This document shows positions 44,851 to 54,609 of a stretch of DNA of 61,154 nt, in pieces. The notes under the pieces were generated by a model. That model was given only the letters and a program-made list of their open reading frames with translations. It searched no databases and was not told the origin of the DNA. Within the stretch, counting starts at the first letter, position 1. Every line of letters starts with the position of its first letter. This stretch comes from an uncultured Oceanospirillaceae bacterium. GTDB lineage: Bacteria; Pseudomonadota; Gammaproteobacteria; Pseudomonadales; Balneatricaceae. The position numbers were made by a program, and so were the translations under genes. The DNA lies in NCBI GenBank assembly GCA_937136055.1, contig CAKZOD010000118.1, forward strand, positions 1 to 61,154. Direction: 5' to 3'.

Positions 44851-45732
44851 TTAAGGCTCTGCAAGACATCCAAATTTACCCTGCTGATAATCAATAAATG
44901 CTTGCTTTAGCTCGTCATAATCATTCATAACAAAGGGGCCATGACGGGCAACAGGTTCCGCCATAGGTTTAGCTGCAATCACTAAGAATCGACTTTGTGC
45001 TTGAGCTCTCAGCTCAAGACTATCGCCTTGGCCCAACACGGCTAATTGCCCTGCTGAAACAGCAAGATCAGCAACTGACAACTGACCGTCAATCACATAC
45101 ACAAATGCATTATGAGTACTTGGAATCGACTGTTTAAAGTTTGCTGTTTGATGCATCATCACATCCAAATACATAGGATAACTGTGAAGATTCACCACGG
45201 GCCCCGTTACACCGGAATCACTTTGACCCGCTATGACTTTGACACTGAAAGCTTCATCTTTAGTATCTATAGGTATGTGTTTTGCACTGAACTCTTGATA
45301 TTTAGGCGTGCACATTTTTTCAGATTTTGGCAGGTTTACCCACAGCTGAAACCCTTTGAGCAACCCCTGTTCCTGTTCCGGCATTTCAGAATGCAAAATA
45401 CCTTTACCTGCGGTCATCCACTGCACGCCACCGGCTTCTATTACACCTTCATTCCCGCGGCTATCAGCATGGCGCATTTTCCCATCTAAAATATAAGTCA
45501 CCGTTTCAAAACCACGATGCGGATGTGGAGGAAAACCTGCAATATAGTCATTGGGATCATCACTTTCAAAGCAATCAAGCAACAAAAACGGATCAAGCAT
45601 TTGCAGCTGCTGCGAGCCGATAATACGTGTCAGCTTTACACCTGCTCCATCACTAGTGCGAACGCCTTGAATAACATTCTGTACTTGCTTGTTTGTCGTT
45701 TTACTATCAGTTTTTTCATTAAGACTCGACAC
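44851..45732 (-). CDS. Pirin family protein
   Basis: A 293-residue bicupin when started at the GTG at 45732, which has AAGGAGG 6 nt before it; an upstream ATG at 45816 would add 28 residues without a good binding site. The pirin N-terminal metal site is in PPHPHRGFETVTYIL and GKGILHSEMPE. Pirins are iron proteins, some with quercetinase activity, others acting as regulators. It lies divergent from the LysR gene at 45870, a common pairing of pirins with LysR regulators. Confidence 0.88.
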   Translation of the reverse strand: MSSLNEKTDSKTTNKQVQNVIQGVRTSDGAGVKLTRIIGSQQLQMLDPFLLLDCFESDDPNDYIAGFPPHPHRGFETVTYILDGKMRHADSRGNEGVIEAGGVQWMTAGKGILHSEMPEQEQGLLKGFQLWVNLPKSEKMCTPKYQEFSAKHIPIDTKDEAFSVKVIAGQSDSGVTGPVVNLHSYPMYLDVMMHQTANFKQSIPSTHNAFVYVIDGQLSVADLAVSAGQLAVLGQGDSLELRAQAQSRFLVIAAKPMAEPVARHGPFVMNDYDELKQAFIDYQQGKFGCLAEP

Positions 45733-45869
45733 CACGAACCTCCTTTGATTCTGCAGACAACCGTTAATCTTAGAAACTTTATCAACAAATATTACTTGTT
45801 GAGTAATCAGGGACAAACACTAGAATACGTAAATGATAATTGCTAAAAACAGAACAATAAGGTGTAAAT

Positions 45870-46766
45870 ATGGGCCAGCTTGAAGACATGACGATCTTTG
45901 TACGTATTGTTGATGCCGGTGGCATTGGTAAAGCAGCAGAGCAGCTAAATATGGCAAAATCGGCAGTCAGTCGACGCTTGGTTGCTTTAGAGACGCGTTT
46001 AAACAGCAAACTACTGATTCGTACAACTCGAAAATCAAACCTCACTGAAGCAGGCGCTAACTACTACCACAAGGCGATTAAAATTATCGATGATGTCAGT
46101 GAGCTGAACACTCAAATTAACGGTACTAACACTGCACTTGAAGGAACATTACGTATGGCATTGCCACTGTCTTTTGGCATTATGCATTTAACGCCATTGA
46201 TAGATGAGTTTAAGCAACAACACCCAAATTTGAGTTTGAAAATTGATTTTTCAGATAGGCAAGTCGATTTAATAGAAGAGAGTTATGAGCTGGCTATTCG
46301 CATTGCCACACTGAAAGACTCGAGCTTACAAGCCAAAAGAATCAGTGTTGTTGAACATGTTATTTGCGCCAGTCCAAGCTATTTAAAAAAACACGGCACT
46401 CCCACTAATACTCAACAACTGGCAGATCACCAAATTCTGCAATACGGTATCAACAATCGCCAAACTCTTCAGCTAATTACCCCTCAACAGCAGCTTGAGG
46501 AAGTTGAAGTCAACCCGCAAATTGCTGCAAACAACGGAGTCTTTTTAGAAAATATGGCAATTGCTGGGCACGGTATAATTTACCTTCCGCGCTTTATTGT
46601 TTATCAATCCCTCAAGCAGCAAACATTGCTACCTATCCTTGAGGATCACCAATTACCCGTCAACCACATTTATGCAGTTTACCCACAGAATCGATTTCTA
46701 TCGCAACGCGCACGCTTGTTTATAGACTTTATCGCGCAGAAGTTTACCGATCAAAGTAACTGGTGA
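45870..46766 (+). CDS. LysR-family transcriptional regulator
   Basis: A 298-residue LysR regulator with the N-terminal MGQLEDMTIFVRIVDAGG, helix-turn-helix AAEQLNMAKSAVSRRLVALE and a substrate-binding effector domain. AAGGTG lies 5 nt before the ATG. It is divergent from pirin, about 137 bp away from the pirin start, and may control pirin and the GST gene. No inducer can be named. Confidence 0.86.
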   Translation: MGQLEDMTIFVRIVDAGGIGKAAEQLNMAKSAVSRRLVALETRLNSKLLIRTTRKSNLTEAGANYYHKAIKIIDDVSELNTQINGTNTALEGTLRMALPLSFGIMHLTPLIDEFKQQHPNLSLKIDFSDRQVDLIEESYELAIRIATLKDSSLQAKRISVVEHVICASPSYLKKHGTPTNTQQLADHQILQYGINNRQTLQLITPQQQLEEVEVNPQIAANNGVFLENMAIAGHGIIYLPRFIVYQSLKQQTLLPILEDHQLPVNHIYAVYPQNRFLSQRARLFIDFIAQKFTDQSNW

Positions 46767-46818
46767 ATTTGAGCAGCTAATGCCTTTAAGCTCAGTAAAA
46801 TTAATTCATACGGCTTGC

Positions 46819-47508
46819 TCATAAGTCTAGCAAACGCTGTAGTTTCCACCACCACACTTGTAATACGCTAAAGTATTCATTGCCTGATACTTCAAACTGC
46901 AAGTTCACTAAAAAACTACGTATCCACACATCTCCCTGCTCACTCAAATAAAAAAACAACAAGCCTAAGTGCAGAGAGACGATGAGATAGAAAACAAATA
47001 AAAACAAAGGCTTGCGAATTTTATGACGCAGTACACCCTGCGCAATTAAAGCCCCTGGCCAGCCACCAAAAAAAGCCCATAGCTGTAGAGTGCTTTCTTT
47101 TAATCGCCACAAATCCTTACGAGCGGCTCGCTTATCAAGGAAATAGCAGCTAAAACTGATGACGCTCAAAGCACCGTAGTAAATAAGCAGCGCCAGTGGC
47201 AGAACTTTCTCAAGATACAGCCAGCAGGTAAATACCACCAATAGCAAAATAGCGCACCATGTGAAGCCATACCACGAGCGTTTTTTAGTGTGCACTTTGT
47301 TACCTACGAACTGGATATCGTGCCCAGTTGGCACTCCTCGCTTAGCTTCTTGAACAGCGAATTTTATCTGTTGCCCAACAACCGGCTGATAGTGAGATTC
47401 TTGAAAATCCTTGCTTTCAATAAAAATCTCACTGCCTCCCGCTTTAGCAAGAGCATAGCCACAGTTTTTACGGCTATCCCAAGATATTATTTTCCCATTA
47501 GCGCGCAT
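46819..47508 (-). CDS. Cold-shock domain fused to a DUF1294 membrane domain
   Basis: A 229-residue protein. Residues about 3-68 form a degenerate cold-shock OB-fold (ISWDSRKNCGYALAKAGGSEIF in place of the usual GFGFI signature). Two membrane helices follow, then a DUF1294 region with FLDKRAARKDLWRLKEST and LQLWAFFGGWPGALIAQ. It is an unusual combination of nucleic-acid-binding fold and membrane anchor. The start has only a distant GGAAG. Its function is unknown. Confidence 0.75.
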   Translation of the reverse strand: MRANGKIISWDSRKNCGYALAKAGGSEIFIESKDFQESHYQPVVGQQIKFAVQEAKRGVPTGHDIQFVGNKVHTKKRSWYGFTWCAILLLVVFTCWLYLEKVLPLALLIYYGALSVISFSCYFLDKRAARKDLWRLKESTLQLWAFFGGWPGALIAQGVLRHKIRKPLFLFVFYLIVSLHLGLLFFYLSEQGDVWIRSFLVNLQFEVSGNEYFSVLQVWWWKLQRLLDL

Positions 47509-47535
47509 AAAAGCAGATCTTCCATTTTAAAGTGA

Positions 47536-48462
47536 TTAGCCTCTTGCTCTTTTCTCTTGAGGTAGCAGCGCTGCATAAATCATATCGTTTAAAGGCGTAG
47601 CCACGTTAACCTGTTTACCTAGGCGAATGACAGCCCCTGTTTGGCTCTCTAACTCTGAAGGTCTACCCATTAATACATCGCGCTGCATTGAAGTATCACT
47701 TTTATCACTTGAGCGGCAAATTTGCTGCCAAATCAGCGCTTTCACATCCTCTGGCAATGGCACTTTATGCGCTTTTGCTACATTGATAATTTCATCTACC
47801 ACTGCACTTAACAGCTGCTCTGTTTGAGGATTTGCACGCACTTCACCGAAATTGGCTCTGCAAACGCTCCCCACTCCACTGGTGCTGGCTATAAAAATAA
47901 ATTTACGCCAAACCGCCGTAGTTATATTTTCAACCAATTTACTGCTGAAACCTTCTGTACCTTGCAACAGAGCAAGCACCTGCTGCGCTCTTTGTGTCAT
48001 GCGATTGTCTTGCTCACCAAACTGCAGCCAAGGCTCTGCTCCAACATGTGATACATGCCCAGGCGCTGAAAGTTTAGCAAATATACCGCACAACCCATTA
48101 AGTACTTTGTGTGAGCCAAACTTTTCATTTAAAAGCGCTACTGCATCAACACCATTTAGAAGCGGCAGTAAAACCGTATGCTCTCCTACCAAATGTGCCA
48201 TTTGAGCTAGCCCTTCACTCACTTGCCAACCTTTCACACACACCAACACTAAATCGACTTCACCAATTTCAGCACAATCATCAGTGGCTTGCTTAGGAGT
48301 AACGATAAAATCTCCCTTTATACTGTCAATTTTCAAGCCTTGTTCACGTATCGCTTGAAGGTGATTCCCTCTTGCAACGAAGCTCACTTCTACACCTGAT
48401 TGAGCAAGACGCCCACCGTAATAGGCACCAACGGCCCCCGTACCAAAAACTGCAACTTTCAT
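47536..48462 (-). CDS. panE: 2-dehydropantoate 2-reductase
   Basis: A 308-residue ketopantoate reductase. The NADPH loop is GTGAVGAYYGG, the catalytic Lys lies in AVWRKFIFI and the Glu in ELESQTGAV. It makes pantoate for coenzyme A. AGGA lies 6 nt before the ATG. It is alone. Other ApbA/PanE-family members exist with different substrates, so the role is likely but not certain. Confidence 0.85.
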   Translation of the reverse strand: MKVAVFGTGAVGAYYGGRLAQSGVEVSFVARGNHLQAIREQGLKIDSIKGDFIVTPKQATDDCAEIGEVDLVLVCVKGWQVSEGLAQMAHLVGEHTVLLPLLNGVDAVALLNEKFGSHKVLNGLCGIFAKLSAPGHVSHVGAEPWLQFGEQDNRMTQRAQQVLALLQGTEGFSSKLVENITTAVWRKFIFIASTSGVGSVCRANFGEVRANPQTEQLLSAVVDEIINVAKAHKVPLPEDVKALIWQQICRSSDKSDTSMQRDVLMGRPSELESQTGAVIRLGKQVNVATPLNDMIYAALLPQEKRARG

Positions 48463-48782
48463 GAAAATTCCTATCCAAGCTTGTCTGATATTACTGAGTA
48501 TTATCCCCTATTTCTCTTCCAGGGTAACCATAAGAGATTTCTTAAATCCCATGAAATCTTTTGCAGTTTATTGATAATTCCACGAGATTCTCATGTTAAT
48601 GCCCTTTTATGAATGCAAATTTAATCGATTGCTTTTTGATGTTGTAAATTTCTGTTAACTATTTACACTAATAATGGTGCCGAGAAGTTTAAACGAGATA
48701 TCGAATAAGTTTCAAAATTACAATTTAGGTTGAATCGAACTATCAGAGTTTTAGGCAACTGCTAGCAAAAGTATAAAATATA
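48463..48782. other. Divergent gap between panE and the MarR gene
   Basis: These 320 bp carry no ORF. I noticed several AT-rich stretches and a TTTACA/aagttt-like pair but nothing convincing as a promoter or hairpin. Confidence 0.3.
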
Positions 48783-49316
48783 ATGAAAGTATTGTCCGCG
48801 CATGAGGCTAACCCAAAGCCCGATGAAGATTTACTCTTAAGCGATAAAAATCAAAGCCTTAACTATAAGCCAGAAAAATCACTTGGTGAGATAGGACTCT
48901 CCCAATTTGTCCCTTATTTAATGAATCGCATCGTCGGCAGCTGGAATATCAACCAGCAAGACGATTTACGCAAACACAATCTCAGCACTGCTAAAATGCG
49001 CACGCTCGCCGTGCTGTCGATCATTTCAGGACTGACAATAAATGAGTTATCAGATTATACAGTGACCGAACAGTCCACCATGAGTCGATCTTTAGATTCA
49101 TTGGAAAAACAAGGCCTTATAAAGAGAGAATCGAGTGATAATGACGGCCGCGTACGTCGTATATACATTACCGATAAAGGTCGTTCAGCCTTTGATAAAT
49201 TCTGGCCCGCAATGCATGAGAACTACAAAACACTCTTTAATGGTGTTTCTGAACAAGAACATGAACAGTTAATTAAGATACTTCAAAAAATACTGCTTAA
49301 TACCAACAAAAAATAA
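48783..49316 (+). CDS. MarR-family transcriptional regulator
   Basis: A 177-residue protein with a MarR winged helix (about 60-150): LAVLSIISGLTINELSDYTV, then SRSLDSLEKQGLIKRES and the wing NDGRVRRIYI. The first 40 residues are a charged extension of unclear function. The Shine-Dalgarno is weak, so a later start is possible. It precedes the RstAB-like pair by about 246 bp with its own transcription unit likely. Confidence 0.82.
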   Translation: MKVLSAHEANPKPDEDLLLSDKNQSLNYKPEKSLGEIGLSQFVPYLMNRIVGSWNINQQDDLRKHNLSTAKMRTLAVLSIISGLTINELSDYTVTEQSTMSRSLDSLEKQGLIKRESSDNDGRVRRIYITDKGRSAFDKFWPAMHENYKTLFNGVSEQEHEQLIKILQKILLNTNKK

Positions 49317-49562
49317 CGTTTGATATTCTCCTATCTATAAAGAGCACCCTCGGTCTATACGCTTTTTCTGTATTTTAGAAAAAGCTAAGAGCTGTTTCTC
49401 AATTTGGTTACCCACTACCAACACTAAATAACTGGTATCAGCCCATTCGCACCCAAGACTAAGACTCGCAATAGTTCGTCTCATACTGTCACACTGTTGT
49501 GCTTGAAAGTTTTCACCCTGCATAGGACTATATTGCAGCATGACATTCAAAGGAGTCAAAAG

Positions 49563-50273
49563 GTGGACGGGGCAACAATTTTATTAGTAGAAGATGATCG
49601 AGAGCTAGCGCAACTCGTCTCTGATTATTTAACTAAAAATGCTTTTAAAGTACATATTGAGAGCGACGGCTTGCAAGCACTTAATTATATCAAAGAGCAC
49701 TCGCCGCAACTCGTGGTGCTCGATGTTATGCTGCCCTCAATGAATGGTATGGATATTTGCAAACATGCACGTGTTTTTTATCAAGGCCCCATTTTAATGC
49801 TCACCGCTTTAGATGAAGATATGGATCAAATGCTTGGGCTAGAGCTTGGAGCTGATGATTATGTTATTAAACCTGTAAAACCAAGATTACTAGTCACTAG
49901 AATTCGCACTTTGTTACGCCGTGTCACACCATCAAACAATTTTAATGAATCACAAGTCGAAGAGCAGCGTTTGAAGATAAACCAAGCCAGCCGACTCGTG
50001 ACTTATGATGATGCAGACATCAGCTTAACCGCGGCGGAGTTTGATCTTCTAGTGATGCTCGCTCAACACGCTGGTGACATCATTGATAGAGAAGCTATCG
50101 TGCAAAATTTACGAGGCTTTGAATACGACGGGTTAGATAGATCTGTTGATCGACGCATTTCTAGGTTGCGCCGAAAGCTAAATGATAACAGCCAAGACCC
50201 CACATTGATTAAAACAATCCGCGGAAAAGGTTACATGTTATGTACCAATTACTCTGCCTTTGTAGATAGTTAA
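49563..50273 (+). CDS. Response regulator, RstA-like (OmpR family)
   Basis: A 236-residue regulator from the GTG at 49563, which has AAAGGAG 7 nt before it; the ATG at 49497 would add 22 residues with no binding site. Receiver domain: acidic EDD at 10-12, phosphoacceptor Asp54 in LDVMLPSMNG, Lys in VIKPVKP. Winged helix: about 135-230, ending IRGKGYML. The receiver and the kinase that follows resemble RstA/RstB. The stimulus is unknown. Confidence 0.85.
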   Translation: MDGATILLVEDDRELAQLVSDYLTKNAFKVHIESDGLQALNYIKEHSPQLVVLDVMLPSMNGMDICKHARVFYQGPILMLTALDEDMDQMLGLELGADDYVIKPVKPRLLVTRIRTLLRRVTPSNNFNESQVEEQRLKINQASRLVTYDDADISLTAAEFDLLVMLAQHAGDIIDREAIVQNLRGFEYDGLDRSVDRRISRLRRKLNDNSQDPTLIKTIRGKGYMLCTNYSAFVDS

Positions 50274-50277
50274 CACT

Positions 50278-51873
50278 ATGTTCTTAAAAACTTTTATTAG
50301 ACTATTCCTTGCTACCTCTATCCCTTTAGTTATATTAATTTACCCCGCGCAGCCAACGCTTATCGATAGAATTAATCTCTACTTTTGGCAAGAGCGCATT
50401 GATCGTACCTTCAAAGGCACTTTTAATTTACTGGAAGAAAAGCTTAATCAACACCCTCTAGAGCAGTGGCCAGAACAGTTTGCTTTATTGGCTGCTCCTT
50501 TCTCTTATGAACTCAACCTTAGACCACTAAGTGATTACGCAGATCAGGAGAATATTTTCACCTGTCTAAAAAAACAACAAAACTACTGCATCATAGACAA
50601 CGATGACGTTGTTGCTGTTCACACACTGTTAACAGGCTCTTCTTGGGTTATTGAAATGTATATCGACCAATCCGATCAAGAAGATATTCGCCGTAATATT
50701 CAAGGGACTATTTCGCTGCTCAATGAAAAATTCCCTGCAGACACCCCTAACCTATGGCCAAAGCTGTTAATTAAAGTACAGCACACCTTTGCCTTTCCAG
50801 TTGATATCATTGCAGCAGATCAGCTTGCTTTATCTAGTACCCAGCAGGCTATCTTTGATAGGACAGGCTCCGTTGGTGTTGAAACCCCTGACGGAATTAT
50901 TGCTTATCATCGTTCAACAGCTGATAAACCATTATTTAAGCTGGGGCCTCTCCCCATGACTGAACCGACCACTTCAATTTTTCTGTTAATTGTAGCGGTT
51001 TTATTGGGCTCTATTTCTCTGGGCTTATTGTTTTTTGTTTTCGTACTCTGGCGAGATATAAAACGATTGATTCGCATGGCAACACAGTTTGGCGAAGGTC
51101 ACTTAGAGGTTCGCTCAAAAACCAAAAAACATGCCTTGCTCGCACCGCTAGCAAATTCATTTGATGCGATGGCAGACAACATTCAAGCCACTATTACCAG
51201 CCAAAGCGACCTAACAAATGCCATTGCCCACGATTTAAGAACGCCTTTATCACGCCTCAGTTTTGCAACTGAGATGCTCGATAGCGATGACTTAGATGAA
51301 ACCGATAGACAGCGCTATCTTAATGCAATGACCGGATCGATTGACACTTTAGATCATCTGATAAAGCAGATGCTAGTACTAGCAAGGTACTCTCGAGCAA
51401 TGAACATTAATCACTTCAACGACACCCAACTTAGTGATGATTTGCTCGAAGAGACAGACCTCTTCATTCAAGATTATCCGAACTTATCTATTGAACTAAA
51501 AATAGCGGATGATGTTGTTAGCACTGCTATGTTTATCGATAAACGCGCAATGATTCGCGCTTTAACAAACCTAGTTAACAACGCAGCACGTTTTGCGAGC
51601 AGCAAAGTAATTATCTCACTGCTAAGCACTAAAACGGATTATATTCTAACAGTGTGTGACGACGGACCTGGCATACCAACAGCCGATAGGGAATTAGTTT
51701 TAAAACCTTTTGCTCAGCTCAATAATGACACACGTGATAAAGATACTGAGCACGGTTTAGGGCTAGCTATTGTGGCTCAGATCGCCAAATGGCACAGAGG
51801 TAAAGTGGAGATATTTGATGCAGATATTGGCGGAGCTAAAATAAGCTTAAGCTGGCCGCGAGAGAATTTATAA
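50278..51873 (+). CDS. Sensor histidine kinase, RstB-like
   Basis: A 531-residue kinase with a membrane helix at about 7-22, a periplasmic domain of roughly 210 residues, a second helix (about 238-260), HAMP, and the kinase core: H-box AIAHDLRTPLSRLSF, N-box LTNLVNNAARFA, G-boxes DDGPGIP and EHGLGLAI. It starts 4 bp after the regulator stop, so they form an operon. The signal is unknown. Confidence 0.87.
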   Translation: MFLKTFIRLFLATSIPLVILIYPAQPTLIDRINLYFWQERIDRTFKGTFNLLEEKLNQHPLEQWPEQFALLAAPFSYELNLRPLSDYADQENIFTCLKKQQNYCIIDNDDVVAVHTLLTGSSWVIEMYIDQSDQEDIRRNIQGTISLLNEKFPADTPNLWPKLLIKVQHTFAFPVDIIAADQLALSSTQQAIFDRTGSVGVETPDGIIAYHRSTADKPLFKLGPLPMTEPTTSIFLLIVAVLLGSISLGLLFFVFVLWRDIKRLIRMATQFGEGHLEVRSKTKKHALLAPLANSFDAMADNIQATITSQSDLTNAIAHDLRTPLSRLSFATEMLDSDDLDETDRQRYLNAMTGSIDTLDHLIKQMLVLARYSRAMNINHFNDTQLSDDLLEETDLFIQDYPNLSIELKIADDVVSTAMFIDKRAMIRALTNLVNNAARFASSKVIISLLSTKTDYILTVCDDGPGIPTADRELVLKPFAQLNNDTRDKDTEHGLGLAIVAQIAKWHRGKVEIFDADIGGAKISLSWPRENL

Positions 51874-51886
51874 ATGTAGCCTAAAC

Positions 51887-51920
51887 TTTGATAACGCTGA
51901 AGAGCGACAGCGTTATCAAA
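51887..51920. terminator. Strong bidirectional terminator
   Basis: TTTGATAACGCTG pairs with CAGCGTTATCAAA (13-bp perfect stem, 8-nt loop) between the kinase and the phosphatase gene that converges on it. T/A-rich flanks lie on both sides. Confidence 0.8.
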
Positions 51921-51937
51921 ACAATTAAGCCTATATA

Positions 51938-52711
51938 TTATTCGCTATATTGCGAGAGGATAGCAAGAGCTGCCTGGTGTAGCTCTTGCGTTGCCGCAGC
52001 GACAACTAAGCCATTCCAGCCTTCATGCAAAGGCTGTCCTTGCCAATCTGTGATGATACCACCAGCACCTTCAACAACAGGTACTAAAGCGCTCACATCG
52101 TAATATTTCAGATCACCTTCAACCACTAAATCTATTTGCCCTGAAGCCAATAAACCATAGTTATAGCAATCACCGCCATAGCGTCTCATTTGCACCTGAT
52201 CACACAAGCTTTTAAAGATAGGCCATTGCTGCTCAGTATACATATTAGGTTCTGTGCAATAGAGCATCGCATCACTTAGCTCAGTAACCTTAGATACTTG
52301 GCAAGGCACTTCATTGTAGGTCGTTTGTTGACCTTTAACTCCCACCCAGCGCTCATCGAGAATAGGCATATCGACAATTCCCATTTGCGGCTGCTTATCC
52401 ATTGTTAAACCGATTAGCGTGCCGAAAGTTGGCATCCCTGAGATAAAGCTTTTCGTGCCATCAATTGGATCTAACACCCACTGCCAAGTCGCATCAGCGT
52501 TAATTACACCATGCTCTTCACCCAAGATGCCATGATCAGCATGCTGCTGAGTAATCACATCTCGCATCAGTTGCTCAGTTTTACGATCGGCAATAGTGAC
52601 AGGTGAATCATCCGCCTTGTTATCAACATCAATACGTTTTCTAAAGTATTGTTTAATTGTCTCTCTTGATAGCTGCAATGCTTGCTCAGCAGTATGCAAA
52701 AACTGTTTCAT
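51938..52711 (-). CDS. Histidinol-phosphatase of the inositol-monophosphatase fold (HisN-like)
   Basis: A 257-residue Mg-dependent phosphatase. Motif 1 is GEEHG, motif 2 WVLDPIDGTKSF, motif 3 GGDCYNYGLLASGQIDLVVE, whose acidic residues bind the metals. The GTKSF ending and the DLKYYDVSALVPVVEGAGG segment are typical of the histidinol-phosphate phosphatase branch. It may take part in histidine biosynthesis, but inositol- or other sugar-phosphate substrates cannot be excluded. AAGAGG lies 7 nt before the ATG. Confidence 0.82.
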   Translation of the reverse strand: MKQFLHTAEQALQLSRETIKQYFRKRIDVDNKADDSPVTIADRKTEQLMRDVITQQHADHGILGEEHGVINADATWQWVLDPIDGTKSFISGMPTFGTLIGLTMDKQPQMGIVDMPILDERWVGVKGQQTTYNEVPCQVSKVTELSDAMLYCTEPNMYTEQQWPIFKSLCDQVQMRRYGGDCYNYGLLASGQIDLVVEGDLKYYDVSALVPVVEGAGGIITDWQGQPLHEGWNGLVVAAATQELHQAALAILSQYSE

Positions 52712-52876
52712 GGTTTAGCCTCTTAACATAAGTCTCGCAACAACAGAGCGTTTCAACATTGAAAGCACACAATAACTGTCGTTAAGTAATGGGAGGTATT
52801 GTGTATTTTTAGATAATAAAAGCAAGCACAAAAAACTAATCGTGCGGATAAGGCAAATTAATAACTGGCTAGGGTT

Positions 52877-53758
52877 TTAACAGCTACCTACTAACCAATC
52901 ACGAAACTGCGCCACATGTGGCCGAAGCTGCATATCTGCTTTAACTTCAAGCCAGTATCCCCCAGCACTTTCTATGCGCTCGCTACAAGGTGAGATCAAC
53001 ACGCCGCTGGCAAGTTTTTGATCGACGATTGGTGTGCGTCCCATTGCGATACCCAGCCCTTGTACAGCAGCTTCTAAGGTAAGTACCGACTGATCAAAGC
53101 GATGCCCGCTATCACAATCAATCCCTTCAAGGCCTATATGCTCGAACCACATTTGCCAATCTTCTGGGTAAAAATTGATATGCAATAGGCTGTGTCTTGC
53201 AAAGTCCTCAGCACTTGATAGCGTTTCATGGGGTGCTAGCAGTGATGGGCTGCAGACAGGGAAAATATGCTCTTTAAAAAGCAATATCTTATTGCTACTG
53301 TGCTGGGGTTCAAATAAATAACGTATTTCTAAATCAAACGCTTGGGGGAAGAACTCAAAATCATTGTCTTGAGCTGACAAGCTAATAGCAACGTCGGGAT
53401 AGATCTTTTGATATAGGGCTAATTTCGGCATCAACCACTGCACTGAAAAAGAGGAAGGCGCTTTTATATTGAGCTTTAACTGCTGGTCTTGGCTCTCTAA
53501 ATTTTGATAGCCATCTGCAACGAGATCAAATGCTTGAGTAAGATAAGGCAACAGCTTTTTTCCTGCTTGAGTCAATGCTAAACGCTGATGGCTACGCTCA
53601 AACAATGTGCTACCGACATACTCTTCCAAAGTGCGAATTTGGTGACTAATAGCCGCTTGGGTGACATTTAACTCTTGTGCTGCATTAGTAAAACTTAAAA
53701 GGCGCGCAGCCGCTTCAAAAGCTTTCAGTGCATTTAAAGGGGGCATTCTTCTAACCAT
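52877..53758 (-). CDS. LysR-family regulator of the GcvA type
   Basis: From the ATG at 53758, with GGAG 5 nt upstream, the protein has 293 residues. A longer frame back to 53959 lacks a binding site. The N-terminus PPLNALKAFEAAARLLSFTN then VTQAAISHQIRTLEEYVG matches GcvA-like regulators very well. It is divergent from a double-ACT protein like GcvR (54066). GcvA activates and GcvR restrains the glycine cleavage operon in E. coli; whether that pairing holds here is an inference, because many LysR proteins of this branch have other targets and no gcv genes are in the window. Confidence 0.85.
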   Translation of the reverse strand: MVRRMPPLNALKAFEAAARLLSFTNAAQELNVTQAAISHQIRTLEEYVGSTLFERSHQRLALTQAGKKLLPYLTQAFDLVADGYQNLESQDQQLKLNIKAPSSFSVQWLMPKLALYQKIYPDVAISLSAQDNDFEFFPQAFDLEIRYLFEPQHSSNKILLFKEHIFPVCSPSLLAPHETLSSAEDFARHSLLHINFYPEDWQMWFEHIGLEGIDCDSGHRFDQSVLTLEAAVQGLGIAMGRTPIVDQKLASGVLISPCSERIESAGGYWLEVKADMQLRPHVAQFRDWLVGSC

Positions 53759-54065
53759 GCGCTCTCCGAAATATTGTAATTTATTAATCCTGTGGCTATA
53801 TGACAATATTAGCCCCTCGCTGTAAACGCTTTTCCTATTCAAGGACTGATTAATAATAAGTCGATCATTGATCTGCCTTATTGACCAATAAACAAACGAC
53901 TTTGCGCACAAATGCGACCTCTCTTTTTCAAAATAAGCTTTAAATCGTTCAGCTACCAATAAGCTTCTGGTAATAACATAAATTTGCGTGCACTATGGGA
54001 TTAGGTGCTTATTTTCAAAAACACCAAACAAGGCACCTAGCAGGCCATATTTAGAGGGATCGATC
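53759..54065. other. Divergent gap between the GcvA-like and ACT-domain genes
   Basis: This 307-bp region has no ORF I trust. It must contain the two divergent promoters, but I see no clear operator or hexamers. Confidence 0.35.
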
Positions 54066-54590
54066 ATGAATACAAGTTACGTTTTATCTTTTTCTGCACA
54101 AGACAAGCCAGGCATCGTTGAATTAGTTTCTAACACTGTTTCGAGCGCTGGAGGCAACTGGTCAGAATCTGCCATGTCACACTTAGCTGGCCGCTTCGTG
54201 GGAATCGTTGTCATTGAAATAAGTGCAGACAAATCGGAAGCACTTATTGCAGCTCTCAACGCATTAGCAGATCAAGGGTTGGTTATTTCAATTGAAGTAC
54301 TTGATCAACAAGAGCAGGAAATTAGCCAATATCAATCATTAGAAGTCGAATTAACCGGTCACGACAGACCAGGCATCGTAAGTGAAATTTCAGCTGTTTT
54401 TGCTAAGCACGGTGCGAACGTTGAAGACTTAAGTACTTACTTAGTCTCAGGTTCAATGTCAGCAGAAATGCTGTTTAAAGCAGATATTCACGTCAGTGTG
54501 AAAGCAGGCTCTGATTTAGATGATCTTCAAGAAGCGATTGAATCTATTTCAGATGATTTGATGGTCGATATGCATCTAACTGAAGACTAA
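54066..54590 (+). CDS. Double-ACT-domain regulatory protein, GcvR-like
   Basis: A 174-residue protein with two ACT domains: SFSAQDKPGIVELVSNTVS at the start and LTGHDRPGIVSEISAVF from about residue 95. This is the layout of GcvR, a ligand-sensing partner of GcvA. The start at 54066 has AGAGGGA upstream; a longer frame from 53988 has no binding site. It stands divergent from the GcvA-like LysR gene. Glycine or another amino acid is the likely ligand by family. Confidence 0.82.
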   Translation: MNTSYVLSFSAQDKPGIVELVSNTVSSAGGNWSESAMSHLAGRFVGIVVIEISADKSEALIAALNALADQGLVISIEVLDQQEQEISQYQSLEVELTGHDRPGIVSEISAVFAKHGANVEDLSTYLVSGSMSAEMLFKADIHVSVKAGSDLDDLQEAIESISDDLMVDMHLTED

Positions 54591-54609
54591 CAGCTGCAAG
54601 CTGTAATTT

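Noticed and set aside
48783..48903. A shorter MarR gene beginning after the charged N-terminal extension.
   Set aside because: A later Met would cut into the first helix of the fold, and no internal start has a Shine-Dalgarno; the longer start was kept despite its weak site.
49335..49559. A minus-strand frame of about 70 codons between the MarR and RstA-like genes.
   Set aside because: The first codon is TTG inside the regulator's Shine-Dalgarno and the following ATG (49541) has no binding site. Composition is plausible, but I see no conserved motif; left as non-coding.
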